The translations under genes were made by a program, and so were the position numbers. The notes beneath the pieces are model-generated. The model was not told the origin of the DNA, made no database searches, and saw only the letters and a list, made by a program, of their open reading frames with translations. A DNA stretch of 64,000 nucleotides from Hyalella azteca (Eukaryota; Arthropoda; Malacostraca; Amphipoda; Hyalellidae): NCBI RefSeq assembly GCF_000764305.2, contig NW_025943907.1:310001-374000 (forward strand). The letters run 5' to 3'. Shown here one piece after another: positions 23,501 through 32,924 of the stretch. Position 1 is the stretch's first letter. Each line of letters begins with the position of its first letter.

Positions 23501-24230
23501 CAAGAAAAAATACATGAAAACCTCGAAGATATCCAATGTATATAGCTAAATATTGGAAGCTGAATTTCCATGAATTTGAAAAGATGTGCATAAGCATTCC
23601 AAATAATAAAATATTGATGGTAGAAAATAAACTTCTATTAGCAAATGGAGCTAAAGTCAAATTTATAGGCAAAAATGCCCTTGATTCAAAACGGAAATTT
23701 GGCGGAACATTAAATTTAAAAATGATCTTAAATCATAATAATCACAATCGCTGAAGATCGTATATAAAAATAATTGGGAAAAGTTTTAATGTAAGACATA
23801 CAGCGCCGTCTCGCGAGATTCTCCAGTAATTTTACATTTCACACTTCAGAGACTTTTGGGAGGCAATCTTTCGTTTTTTTAGGGGGGACTTCTTCAGCCG
23901 GTCTCGTCAGCCTTAAAGAGCGACGATGACGATAACAAAAGTCTCGTCGTGACGTGGGACTGGGGGAAAGAAGGCAACGTACGTCAGTCTCTAGATCGTA
24001 TCTCGTCGTTCATTCGGTCATCAGTGTCAACTTATGCAAGATGGCGTGCGGCGCAGCCCGATATCATCCTAAGTGATTTCATCGCTTCAAGTCCCTCCAA
24101 TTGAATTTGCTGACACAGCTTTAGGCAGCTCATCCCGGTCTGCGCGAATCCTCCTGAGGGCTCAACGCCCCCGGTAAAAACACCTCCGCTCCTGATAAAA
24201 CCTCTAAAATTTCGCCAGTCTCAACTGCCA
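20501..24230. other. Largest stretch without an array; no gene supported
   Basis: Mostly AT-rich. 22085-22470 is GC-richer and includes CTCGTTA-8 bp-TAACGAG (22110-22131). 23870-24200 is also GC-richer, with a G run at about 23882. Open frames of 60-90 codons have no motif. No MITE copy was found in this 3.7 kb. Confidence 0.4.
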
Positions 24231-24234
24231 CATT

Positions 24235-25080
24235 GTACTGCGTGCCCTGACTGTGCATACTATATGCTCACAAACATACTGCGTGCCCTGACTGTACATA
24301 CTACATGCTCACAAACGTACTGCGTGCCCTGACTGTACATACTACATGCTCACAAACGTACTGCGTGCCCTGACTGTACATAGTATATGCTCACAAACAT
24401 ACTGCGTGCCCTGACTGTACATACTATATGCTCACAAACATACTGCGTGCCATGACTATACATACTATATGCTTACAAACATACTGCGTGCCCTGACTGT
24501 ACATACTATATGCTCACAAACATACTGCGTGCCATGACTGTACATAGTATATGCACATAAACGTACTGCGTGCCCTGACTATACATAGTATATGCTCCTA
24601 AACGTACTGCGTGCCCTGACTGTACATAGTATATACACATAAACGTACTGCTTGCCCTGACTGTACATAGTATATACACATAAACGTACTGCGTGCCCTG
24701 ACTATACATAGTATATGCTCCTAAACGTACTGCGTGCCCTGACTGTACATAGTATATACACATAAACGTACTGCTTGCCCTGACTGTACATAGTATATAC
24801 ACATAAACGTACTGCTTGCCCTGACTATATACAGTATATACTCCTAAACGTACTGCTTGCCCTGACTGTACGTACATAGTATATACACATAAACGTACTG
24901 CTTGCCCTGACTATATACAGTATATACTCCTAAACGTACTGCTTGCCCTGACTGTACATACGTAGTATATACACATAAACGTACTGCTTGCCCTGACTAT
25001 ATACAGTATATACTCCTAAACGTACTGCGTGCCCTGACTGTACATAGTATATGCTCCTAAACGTACTGCGTGCCCTGTAT
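24235..25080. repeat. 41-bp minisatellite, ~20 copies
   Basis: Units of 41 bp read TACTGCGTGCCCTGACTGTA followed by CATAGTATATGC and a variable TCACAAAC, TCCTAAAC or ACATAAAC end. The GCGTG type dominates the left half and GCTTG the middle. Since 41 is not a multiple of three, the minus-strand frame at 24506-24877 cycles through all three readings every 41 residues; it is not a gene. The array ends in the perfect hairpin ATGGTAC-TGC-GTACCAT (25095-25111). Confidence 0.96.
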
Positions 25081-25369
25081 CCCGACTACTCACTATGGTA
25101 CTGCGTACCATGAAAAGCACCAACGAGCTCTTAGAGCCTTTGAAAAAATGGAATGATTGTGTAGCGTCAGATATTTGCCGACCGTCGAGCGAACTTATGA
25201 CTTATTTTCGAAACTAAAGATGCATGTTCCCTTCTTCAGATGAAGATTTGTTCACAGCCGCAGAGTTGACCGAAAATAGTGAATAATGAGGCGCTGTCTA
25301 ATTCAGATAAAAAAAAATACGAATATGTAAAAATAATGCTGTGTTTTTCTTTGGCATCTCGCCGATTCT

Positions 25370-25490
25370 TAACAAGCCGGCCACCTATCGCAGATTTAGA
25401 CCAAAATTTTCCAAAACTAAAATCAGGTTTCGAACCCCCAACTCTTCGCTGCTCTAAGCTTGGAAATGTTAACCACCCTGCAAAGCACCG
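25370..25490 (-). mobile_element. Probable tRNA-derived SINE head
   Basis: On the minus strand, TGGTTAACATT (plus 25465-25475) fits RNA polymerase III box A at 10 of 11 positions. GGTTCGAAACC (plus 25426-25436) is a perfect box B, 28 bp downstream. The intervening AGCTTAGAGCAGCGAAGAGT is anticodon-arm-like sequence but does not fold as a functional tRNA by eye. A SINE head is more likely than a tRNA gene. The tail is not defined. Confidence 0.5.
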
Positions 25491-25555
25491 AAAAAACGCG
25501 TGAAACGATAGGCTTGCTGATCCCTCGAAAACTTACAGTTAAATGATTGAATTAT

Positions 25556-25736
25556 CACTCAGAAGAATGAATAAGTAATATTGTCCAAATAGTGACACTC
25601 TATTATTCATAGCACCAGCAGAAAGCGGCCGTAGCACAGATGCGCCCTCTGCCGGGTCAAACTAGAACACGAAAACCCTTAAAGGGTGGCAAAAAGCATA
25701 GTTATTTGAACAAATTCCCACTTGTTTCTCTGAGTG
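25556..25736 (+). mobile_element. MITE copy 5
   Basis: A 181-bp copy with both ends: CACTCAGAAGAATGAATAAG on the left and CTTGTTTCTCTGAGTG on the right. It keeps TTGTCCAAATAGTGACACTC. The palindrome core is degraded (CCGGGTCAAACTAGAAC). Confidence 0.85.
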
Positions 25737-25737
25737 A

Positions 25738-25800
25738 TATTTACACTTGCAGAACATTACATTTGCAGAACATTACATTACACTTGCAGAACATTTTAAT
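25738..25800. repeat. Short CTTGCAGAACATTACAT repeat
   Basis: TTGCAGAACATTACA-type words are repeated three times directly right of MITE copy 5. Confidence 0.7.
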
Positions 25801-25906
25801 GTCATACACCAGGTGCTTCTTAACTAACTAATTAAATCAAGAACGTCTGGTCTTTAACATCACTAAGTGGAATAGACGCGATACGTCACTCGCAGACGTC
25901 GACTTG

Positions 25907-26084
25907 CACTACGAGAAATGTGTGAGGCTTTGTCCTTCCTAGCATCGATGTACTTTTTGCCCTTGTTCGGGTCATCCTGACGAACCTCGGCCTAGTAAAA
26001 GAGTGCATCAGTGGTACGCCCACTGCTTTGGGTAAGAAAGTGTGCCACTATTTGATCAATACAACCCATTAATTTTTCTTTGTG
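25907..26084 (-). mobile_element. MITE copy 6
   Basis: Runs from CTACGAGAAATGTGTGAGG through TTCGGGTCATCCTGACGAAC, GTGCATCAGTGGTACGCCC and GTGTGCCACTATTTGATCAA to CCCATTAATTTTTCTTTGTG. It lies 170 bp from copy 5 in opposite orientation. Confidence 0.82.
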
Positions 26085-26254
26085 AAAACGACCGATTCGG
26101 AGAAGGTAAAATATGCTGAGAAGGAAGAATAGGAAAGATTCTGTATTTACCGCTGATATTTAACCATCTTCATCTCAAGTTAATCACTATAAGCATTAAC
26201 TTATACTAGAGGTGAGTGACTATAAGTTTATCACCTCTAGTATTCATAACACCA

Positions 26255-26735
26255 CTGAAGATTATCAGCCTCGTAATCACCAAAGTCACCACCATAATAA
26301 CCGCTAATAACCAGCAGAATAATCGGCATCACTACCACCACTCAATAAATGTTGAACATTAGATCTGTCATAATGGTTCACTGAAACCATTATTACTCTT
26401 AACCACTATTGATCACCATCATCATCATCACACCTTTGCACTACTAGCGACCACCAATCTAATCACCACACCACTATCACCACTAATGACCACTACCATC
26501 ACCACTCTATTATCACCACAAACGACCACCAATATAATCACCACACCATTATCACCACTAATGACCATTACCGTCACCATACCATCATCACCACTAACGA
26601 GCATTCCTCTAATCACCACACCATTATAACCACTAACGACCATTACCGTCAGCACACCATTATAACCACTAACGAGCATCTCTCTAATCACCACACCATC
26701 GTCACCACTAACGAGCATCCCTCTAATCACCATTA
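26255..26735. repeat. Degenerate ACCACTAAYGACCATCACC array
   Basis: An imperfect CAC/ATC-rich array with longer units of about 45 bp in the right half: GAGCATCCCTCTAATCACCA, then CACCATCATCACCACTAAC. The 116-codon minus-strand frame (Val/Gly/Ser/Asp-rich) is a translation of it. Confidence 0.85.
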
Positions 26736-26739
26736 ACCA

Positions 26740-27890
26740 GCGCAGGATAATGCAGGCAGCATCTGGTAGGACGCGCAAGGCTTGCGCGCGCCAAAATCCT
26801 GCTCGCTATAAATCCTGCATAATTGAGCCATTAGTGAGTTTATTAAATCGATGCAAGGCTAATTTCGCTAATTGCTAAAGAGTGCGCCCGAAGTTTCGGT
26901 GCGTCACGCCACGCACTCTCGGTGCGATGGTGCAACAGCGGTGCGCCGGTTTGTTAATTGATGGTGCGCAATGGCTACATGAGCACCATCGAGCAGTTTG
27001 TATGCCGTATTATCGACAGTAAACCACATTTTTGAGCCGAATTATCAAAGGCCAACAATATTTTAAGGGCCGTATTATCGACGGCTAACCGTAATCTGAA
27101 GCCATTTTATCGTCGGCCAACCGCCCGGAAACCAATAGCCAAAAAGCCTCCACTGATCTAGCTTCCATAATCTTAACAAAGCAATTTCTGTCTCGAATCA
27201 AAACATAATCACCAAATACAACCATTCACAATATGCATATGGGACCAAATGTTCCATCCTAACATAAAACAACTAATCAATACAAGTTTTTGGTGATCAA
27301 TTTCATCCATCACTTTTTACTAAGTCCAATAACGATGCCCGGTTCCTACAACATATAGTACCTTAATCTATTCAAATATACTGCATTGAATTCTGGAGTA
27401 TCTCCTAATTGTGCTAACCCATAGAAAAGATTTTGAAAGTCTTGCAGTAAAGTAAATTACATCATATTTATTTTATTTGTATTAATAATAACATTATTTT
27501 TTTATTTTATTAGGTAGGTATAATTCTAATAGGCCGGACGTTGAATAACTCGACGCAGCACCACAGTTTCTCGCCCCAACAATAACAGTTCTGATTTGCC
27601 CAACTTCAGCGCTGACACGCAACAAAAACAAACTCGGTAGCATTTTCTTTTCAATCCACTGAATATGCATGAGAATTAACTGCAGCGGCCTGGGCGGAAT
27701 AAAAATTCATTAAGAACAATTCATATTCTGAGCATGAATTTCGAGAGAATTCCTATTTTGTTTGCCGGTTTTGACGATATTTGATGCAGTGAGAAATGGA
27801 TGAACATTTCCAGGCAGACATTTTCTCTTATAGTACGCGTAATGCCGGCTAAATTACACACGCAAAAAAAATTATTGGATCATATTATGC
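26740..27890. other. Decayed 40-bp repeat at 27003-27125, otherwise nothing
   Basis: GCCGTATTATCGACGGCTAACC-like units recur about four times between 27003 and 27125, with GCCAACCG ends. 26870-26990 has GTGCGTCACGCCACGCAC-like GC-rich words. 27130-27890 is AT-rich with no gene. Confidence 0.5.
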
Positions 27891-27899
27891 AAATACCGA

Positions 27900-28034
27900 A
27901 ACACACTTTCTTACCCAAAGCACAAGCAGAGAGCGGACTTATCACTAATATGCATTTTCACTGGGTCAGGATGACCCATAAAATATAAAAAAATACTTCG
28001 TAATTTGGACAATGAACCACTAATTTCTGTGATT
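27900..28034 (+). mobile_element. MITE copy 7 with intact palindrome
   Basis: The left end is diverged or lost (internal ACACACTTTCTTACCCAAAG retained). It contains the intact core CTGGGTCAGGATGACCCATA and then TTTGGACAATGAACCACTAA at the right. Confidence 0.75.
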
Positions 28035-28715
28035 GTCAACTTTAATTATGGGAGGCTCGTAAATAATTGGTTAAAGAAACGATGTAGCTTCTGAGTCACT
28101 CGTTAAGTCATGCAAGGGAACTCTAATAGATGTATAAGATAATATGCAACTAATTGATTAACAAATAAATCATCAAGATTTGTTACAAGGAAGTTATTTA
28201 AGCGGAAGCGGAAATTAAAAAGAGTAATTCGTTCAGTATCAAGTATTTAAGAAACAACCAGAGAACTCCTCGAACAAGTGACAATGTTAGTTAAACGAAA
28301 TTAGAAGGAACATTTATTCATACAGTATATTTCAATTAATTCCGTGAACGATTTACTACCATAAATCACTTCATAAATTTAAGATAAAAATCCCGGTAGA
28401 TTTCTTTCATTTCATTTATTTGAGCGGATGAAATGAATTAAAAACTTCTCACTGAAAAACATAAAATTAATTAAACAATATATAATAAATACTATAATAA
28501 TAAACATAATTAATTTTTTCTTAAACGAAAAGAAAGTTAAGTAATGAGAATTGTTTGTGCTAAAAATATACATGCGTCATGAATTCGCAGATGACACAAC
28601 ATTAATTCAAAGATTATATAATTATGATTATCTGCATATGATTATAATTTTAGACACAAACTTCTGCCAACGAGACGCCAGAAAAAGTAAATTTTAAGCA
28701 TTTTGGCAGAGCCAA
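28035..28715. other. AT-rich DNA, nothing recognised
   Basis: No gene, array or element seen. Confidence 0.4.
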
Positions 28716-28879
28716 CACTCAGGAAAATGAATGGATCATTTAGCCTATTTAGTGACACACTTTTTCCCAAATTTAGCACTAATACGTCTTTATTCCGGTC
28801 CAAAAAGGGTAAGAATAACCCAGGCATCCGCAAAAAGTGCATCGCTGTTGGGACAAAGTCTCACGTATGTCTGTGAGTG
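28716..28879 (+). mobile_element. MITE copy 8
   Basis: A 164-bp copy with both termini: CACTCAGGAAAATGAATGGA on the left and GTCTCACGTATGTCTGTGAGTG-type end on the right. TTTAGTGACACACTTT and GGGACAAAGTCTCAC are retained. The core palindrome is eroded. Confidence 0.85.
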
Positions 28880-28991
28880 AAGGCAATAGCAGCGTTGCCG
28901 CAGCTGACGTCGAGGGACACGACGGCTGTTAAAGGTGTGCTCTCTCCGCCCCGCGGCCTTACCTTCCGTGCAAATTACGGCCGGATTAGCA

Positions 28992-29102
28992 ACTCCAACT
29001 TAAAATTCAGCTACAAATTTAAATTCAGCTTCAATTTGGAATTCAGCTTCAACTTGAAATTTTTCAGCTTCAACTTGAAATTCAGCTTCAATTTGAAATT
29101 AA
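28992..29102. repeat. 18-bp repeat TTCAGCTTCAATTTGAAA
   Basis: About six units of TTCAGCTTCAACTTGAAA and variants. The unit has CAA/TTG internal symmetry. The plus-strand frame is a Phe/Ser/Asn/Leu/Lys peptide repeat without family resemblance. Confidence 0.9.
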
Positions 29103-29434
29103 TACTGCCGTGAAGTCATATTTACAAAGACTCCTGGAAAACAGAATAAAAATCTCATTGCAATGCCAGTAAGTTTAGTTCTCTTGACAGTGGCAATAAG
29201 ACCAGAACTGTTATCATAAATCCCGTTGCAGTGCCAGTGATTCGAATTCTATTGGCAACGCCAGAAGTCCAAATTCTGCTTGCTTAAATCTCATGCACTG
29301 CTAGTAATCCCTGTGCAGTGTCAATGTTTCTTGCACTTCTTGCTCTGGCAGAGATTCGTGCGCTCTCTGCCGACAGTCTCTTTGACGCGAGGCAGCGCTG
29401 AGCTGCGCGCTCTCCCAACTCCATTTAGCATGCA
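29101..29434. repeat. Segmental duplication, copy A
   Basis: Matches 29830-30222 over its whole length: AATACTGCCGTGAAGTC at the left, GTTGCAGTGCCAGTGATTC in the middle, and GATTCGTGCGCTCTCTGCCG through CTCCATTTAGCATGCA at the right. Within it TGCCAGTAA-type words repeat at about 30-60 bp, so it is itself a decayed minisatellite. Copy A lacks about 60 bp found in copy B. Confidence 0.9.
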
Positions 29435-29512
29435 CCGAAGTACACGTAGAGACCGAAGTACACGTAGTGACCGAAGTACACGTAGCGGCCGAAGTACACG
29501 TAGCGACCGAAT
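29435..29512. repeat. 18-bp array CCGAAGTACACGTAGCGA (family shared by three loci)
   Basis: 4.3 units of CCGAAGTACACGTAGCGA start exactly where duplication copy A ends. The same 18-bp motif occurs in the same orientation at 36745-36850 and in reverse complement at 60686-60895. Confidence 0.92.
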
Positions 29513-29829
29513 TGCAAAAACGGCCAATTTTCATCGATGTTCGTCTCATGACCGTTTTCCAATGTATGGCTCCAGAAGTCCACCAATGACAGTTGCACCG
29601 TACGATGTGTCGTCACAGTGACGCTGAATGAACGTACATACGAAGTTGTTTTCAACGAAATCAGCTCGTAATTAGCATTGTCTAAAGTCGTTTGCCGACC
29701 CACCAGCACATTAGGCACCAGCAGAGCAAGCGTTGTGCCTCTAAGTCAACACGCAAAAAAAGGTAGAATCACCTCCTAAGGTTACTCAACACGAGTATCG
29801 ATCCCAAAAAGTTCAATTTTGTTTTCTTA
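29513..29829. other. Spacer between the two duplication copies
   Basis: Unique-looking sequence with no gene seen. Confidence 0.4.
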
Positions 29830-30222
29830 ATACTGCCATGAAGTCCTATTCGCAAGGACTCGTGGAAAACATAATAAAATCTTATTGCAATGCCAGTAAT
29901 TTCAGTTCTCTTGACAGTGCCAGTAACTCCAGTACTGTTTTCGCAAATCCCGTTGCAGTGCCAGTGATTCCCATTCTATTGGCAACGTCAGTAATCCCAA
30001 TTCTGCTTGCTTAAATCACTTGCACTGCTGGTAATCTCTTCACTATTTGAGTAAATCTCCTGCACTCCCTGTAATTTTGAAATTGCCACCGTAAAATCCC
30101 TGTGCAGTGTCAGTGTTTCTTGCACTGCTTGCTCTGGCAGAGATTCGTGCGCTCTCTGCCGACAGTCTCTTTGACGCGAGGCAGCGCTGAGCTGCGCGCT
30201 CTCCCAACTCCATTTAGCATGC
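29830..30222. repeat. Segmental duplication, copy B
   Basis: The partner of 29101-29434, about 729 bp away at the left edge. The most conserved part is the 3' 120 bp (30100-30222), nearly identical between copies and GC-rich, suggesting either recent conversion or constraint there. Confidence 0.9.
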
Positions 30223-31180
30223 AATTTCGTGCAATCTACAGGAACCTCTCACACGAGCCTGCCTCTGCCCCGCACCTCCAGCATTTATGCATCTTTAGGC
30301 GACATTTGCATACCTTCTCCCTAGGCCTGACTTTTTTTATCCCTCACCACACATCATATTCTTACGCTGCATAGGCTCAAGCTATCAAGCTTAAGGTGCA
30401 ATTCATCAAAAAGCAGATCTTGATGCTGGAGGGGGATTTCAGATGAGAATTACCAGACGTCATCCTGAGTCGTTCTTTTTGAAAAAGCAGGCGCGAATGA
30501 AAGGACTTGCATGGTAGTGCTTCATGTACAAGGATCTTGTCCTCGGAAAATCTTGTTCAGTTCAGTTTGGTACCGGAAAGAAAGTTCGAGTGACGGCTTT
30601 AAAATCTGTCCGAAAAATTTGTTAAACGCACCAAACATGAGCACACTGCATCAAAGAAACTTATTCTCGTAGGAATTGTAAATGGAAATAAATGGTACTT
30701 CTTACCTGATTGTAGAAAAAGTTATACACTTGAAATTGGATAGAATATTCGAGGCATGAAGCCATATTGTTAACTGGGATCGAACATATAATTACATTTC
30801 TGGTTCATCAGATAACAGGCACTTGCGAATAAACATATAAATTGTACAATTATTTTGTGTGAATTACAGAAATAATATCTAGATGTCAATTTCGACATAA
30901 TCTCCTGACTCAGAAGTTTAAGTAGAGCAAGTTTCATTTAAGTTCAGAGTGTTTCGACTCTAAATTTGTCTTGAGTCATGTTAAATCAATCACTCCATCA
31001 TCTCAAGGTTGCCGTGGCCGTGATTGTATGGCACCATGATTGCCACTAAGTATCACTCAACCATCTCAGCATATCTTTTGTCAATAAAGCACCTTAGCAA
31101 CCCAAAAAGATCTCTAAATTCACTGTAACAGAAATAAGATCGACCAATGTGATTGATTTGAAATAGAATACAGCTTTCCA
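30223..31180. other. No gene supported
   Basis: No repeat or element recognised. The ends are mildly GC-rich and the centre is AT-rich. Confidence 0.4.
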
Positions 31181-31183
31181 ACA

Positions 31184-31330
31184 CGCACGCTGCTTCTCGC
31201 TTCACAACATACACGCTGCCTCTCGCTTCACAACATACACGCTGCTTCTTGCTTCACAACACCCACGCTGCCACACGCTTCACAACACACACGCTGCTAC
31301 ACGCTTCACAACACGCACGCTGCTTCACAC
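31184..31330. repeat. 26-bp minisatellite, ~5.5 copies
   Basis: ACGCTGCTTCTCGCTTCACA recurs at 26-27 bp spacing (31186, 31212, 31239, 31265, 31291, 31317), joined by ACATAC or ACACAC. Confidence 0.93.
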
Positions 31331-31768
31331 TCAAGTCGGAGATGCTTGACGTTCAAAAACAAGAAGCTTCGATGAGCGCTCGCATATTTTTTTGGGATGC
31401 AAATTGCGATCTGAGAAATTTGTCCGTTTAATCTTCAATTTGAGCTCAATTTCAGTCAGCGGTTTTTGATCAGAGAACCTTTGTGCTCGAATCTTATTTA
31501 CCTTCTGAAGTCTAGGCACGCGGTTCTTTTTACATGTTCAAATATGATAATTTATTGGCTGTCTGCTTTAGATAACAGATGTGCTGAGTTATTGTTAGAT
31601 AACAATTCACGTAAATTTATGCAGGATTAATTAACATATTTGGCTCGAAACGAAATCAATGAAACTATTAAACTAAAATGCATAAAATTTAAATAAAATG
31701 AATTAGACTGAAAATATTGAACATGTTTTAATTGGAGAGTAATACAGCTACAAAATGCTGCCGCATGC
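31331..31768. other. No gene supported
   Basis: AT-rich with no recognised feature. Confidence 0.4.
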
Positions 31769-31888
31769 AGAGAGCACACGCACGGCACTGATACGCCAGG
31801 ATGCCGGGCCAAACTGGGTCAGGATGACCCACACAAGCGCGAAAGGAGCATCTCCTTTTGGACAAAGTCTCACTCATTTCTCAGAGTG
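31769..31888 (+). mobile_element. MITE copy 9 (left-truncated, intact core and right end)
   Basis: The clearest view of the right half of the family: CACTGATACG, GGCCAAACTGGGTCAGGATG with ACCCACAC, then GGACAAAGTCTCACTCATTT and CTCAGAGTG. Confidence 0.88.
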
Positions 31889-31911
31889 CACGTCGAGGGT
31901 CGAAAGCGCTA

Positions 31912-32069
31912 GACTCAGAGAAATGAACGAAACTCTGTAGTACTATCGGTGCACGTATTTCTCTTGTGTGGGTCATTTTGACCCATTTTTGCCGATAAAG
32001 GACGTATCAGTGCTACTTGCAGGAAGTGTACCGTAATTTGAACAAGATGACCCATTATTTTCCTGAGTG
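31912..32069 (-). mobile_element. MITE copy 10, adjacent and inverted to copy 9
   Basis: A complete 158-bp copy from GACTCAGAGAAATGAACG to CCCATTATTTTCCTGAGTG. Its palindrome is TGGGTCA-TTT-TGACCCA, both arms intact with a changed spacer. It is flanked by TA on both sides (CTA before, TAAG after), the best hint of a 2-bp target-site duplication in the window. Confidence 0.9.
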
Positions 32070-32539
32070 TAAGCATAAGCAGCAATGGCCAACGTAACCG
32101 CCATCCGCGTCTATGGCGAGTCGACGGAGCCTTGCTGTACTCCAGCTAATATGCATGCAAATGCGCCCCAGACTGAGTGTTAAATGGTTGCAGGTATTCT
32201 GCACGTTAACAGTTAGGAACGCCAAGAGAGGGAGAGGACCATCCAGCTAATTGTCGGCAGCTCTAAATGATATACGTTACATTTGAGCCGAGCAAACACA
32301 CCAAACTGCCGACGCATGCTGACAATCAGGCTCTCAGGTACCCTATATGTGAGGGGAGTTGGAACTTAAATCGTTGCTTTATACATAATACGGAGAGAGG
32401 GGAGAGCGCTGAATGCGACCGCCAGATACTATCAAACACGCATCGAATTGCCAATGGAACGTACATCAGCGATGACTATTGTTGGCTTAGCATCGCAGTT
32501 TGGAAGTTTGGGACTCGCGACATCTGAGGCTTTCGCGAG
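32070..32539. other. No gene supported
   Basis: Mixed-composition sequence. An 86-codon plus-strand frame (32267-32527) has no recognisable domain. Confidence 0.4.
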
Positions 32540-32920
32540 AGGGGGCATGTAGAGGGGACATTGAGGAATGTACGGAGGGCTTGTAGTTGTAAGAATCTAT
32601 GGATGGGTTACTGCCGGAGGAATGCAGAAGAGATTGTAACCGGAGGGATGTGTGGAGTTATTGTAGCCGGAGAGATACGAGGAGGGACTGTAGCCGGAGG
32701 AATGTATGGAGGATTTATTGTCGGAGGAATGTATGGAGGGGCTGTATCCGGAATAATGTAAGGGGAGATTGTAACTGCATTAATGTAAATAGAGGGGTTG
32801 TAGACAAATAATTTAGAAAGGGTTGTAACCGGAGGAATGAAGGGAGGGGTTGTAGCCGGAGGAATGTTGGAAGGGTTACAGCCGGAGGAACCAACTGCAT
32901 TGTCGTCATTGGAGGGATTT
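32540..32920. repeat. ~27-bp GTAGCCGGAGGAATGTATGG minisatellite, left part
   Basis: About 13 imperfect units of GTAGCCGGAGGAATGTATGG followed by AGGGGTT. The same array resumes at 35380-35447 after the retrotransposon, so the two parts were once continuous. Confidence 0.93.
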
Positions 32921-32924
32921 CAAT

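Noticed and set aside
24506..24877. 123-codon Tyr/Val-rich minus-strand frame
   Set aside because: By-product of the 41-bp array.
25426..25490. Functional tRNA gene
   Set aside because: Box B is perfect, but acceptor and anticodon arms do not pair by eye. A SINE head is more likely.
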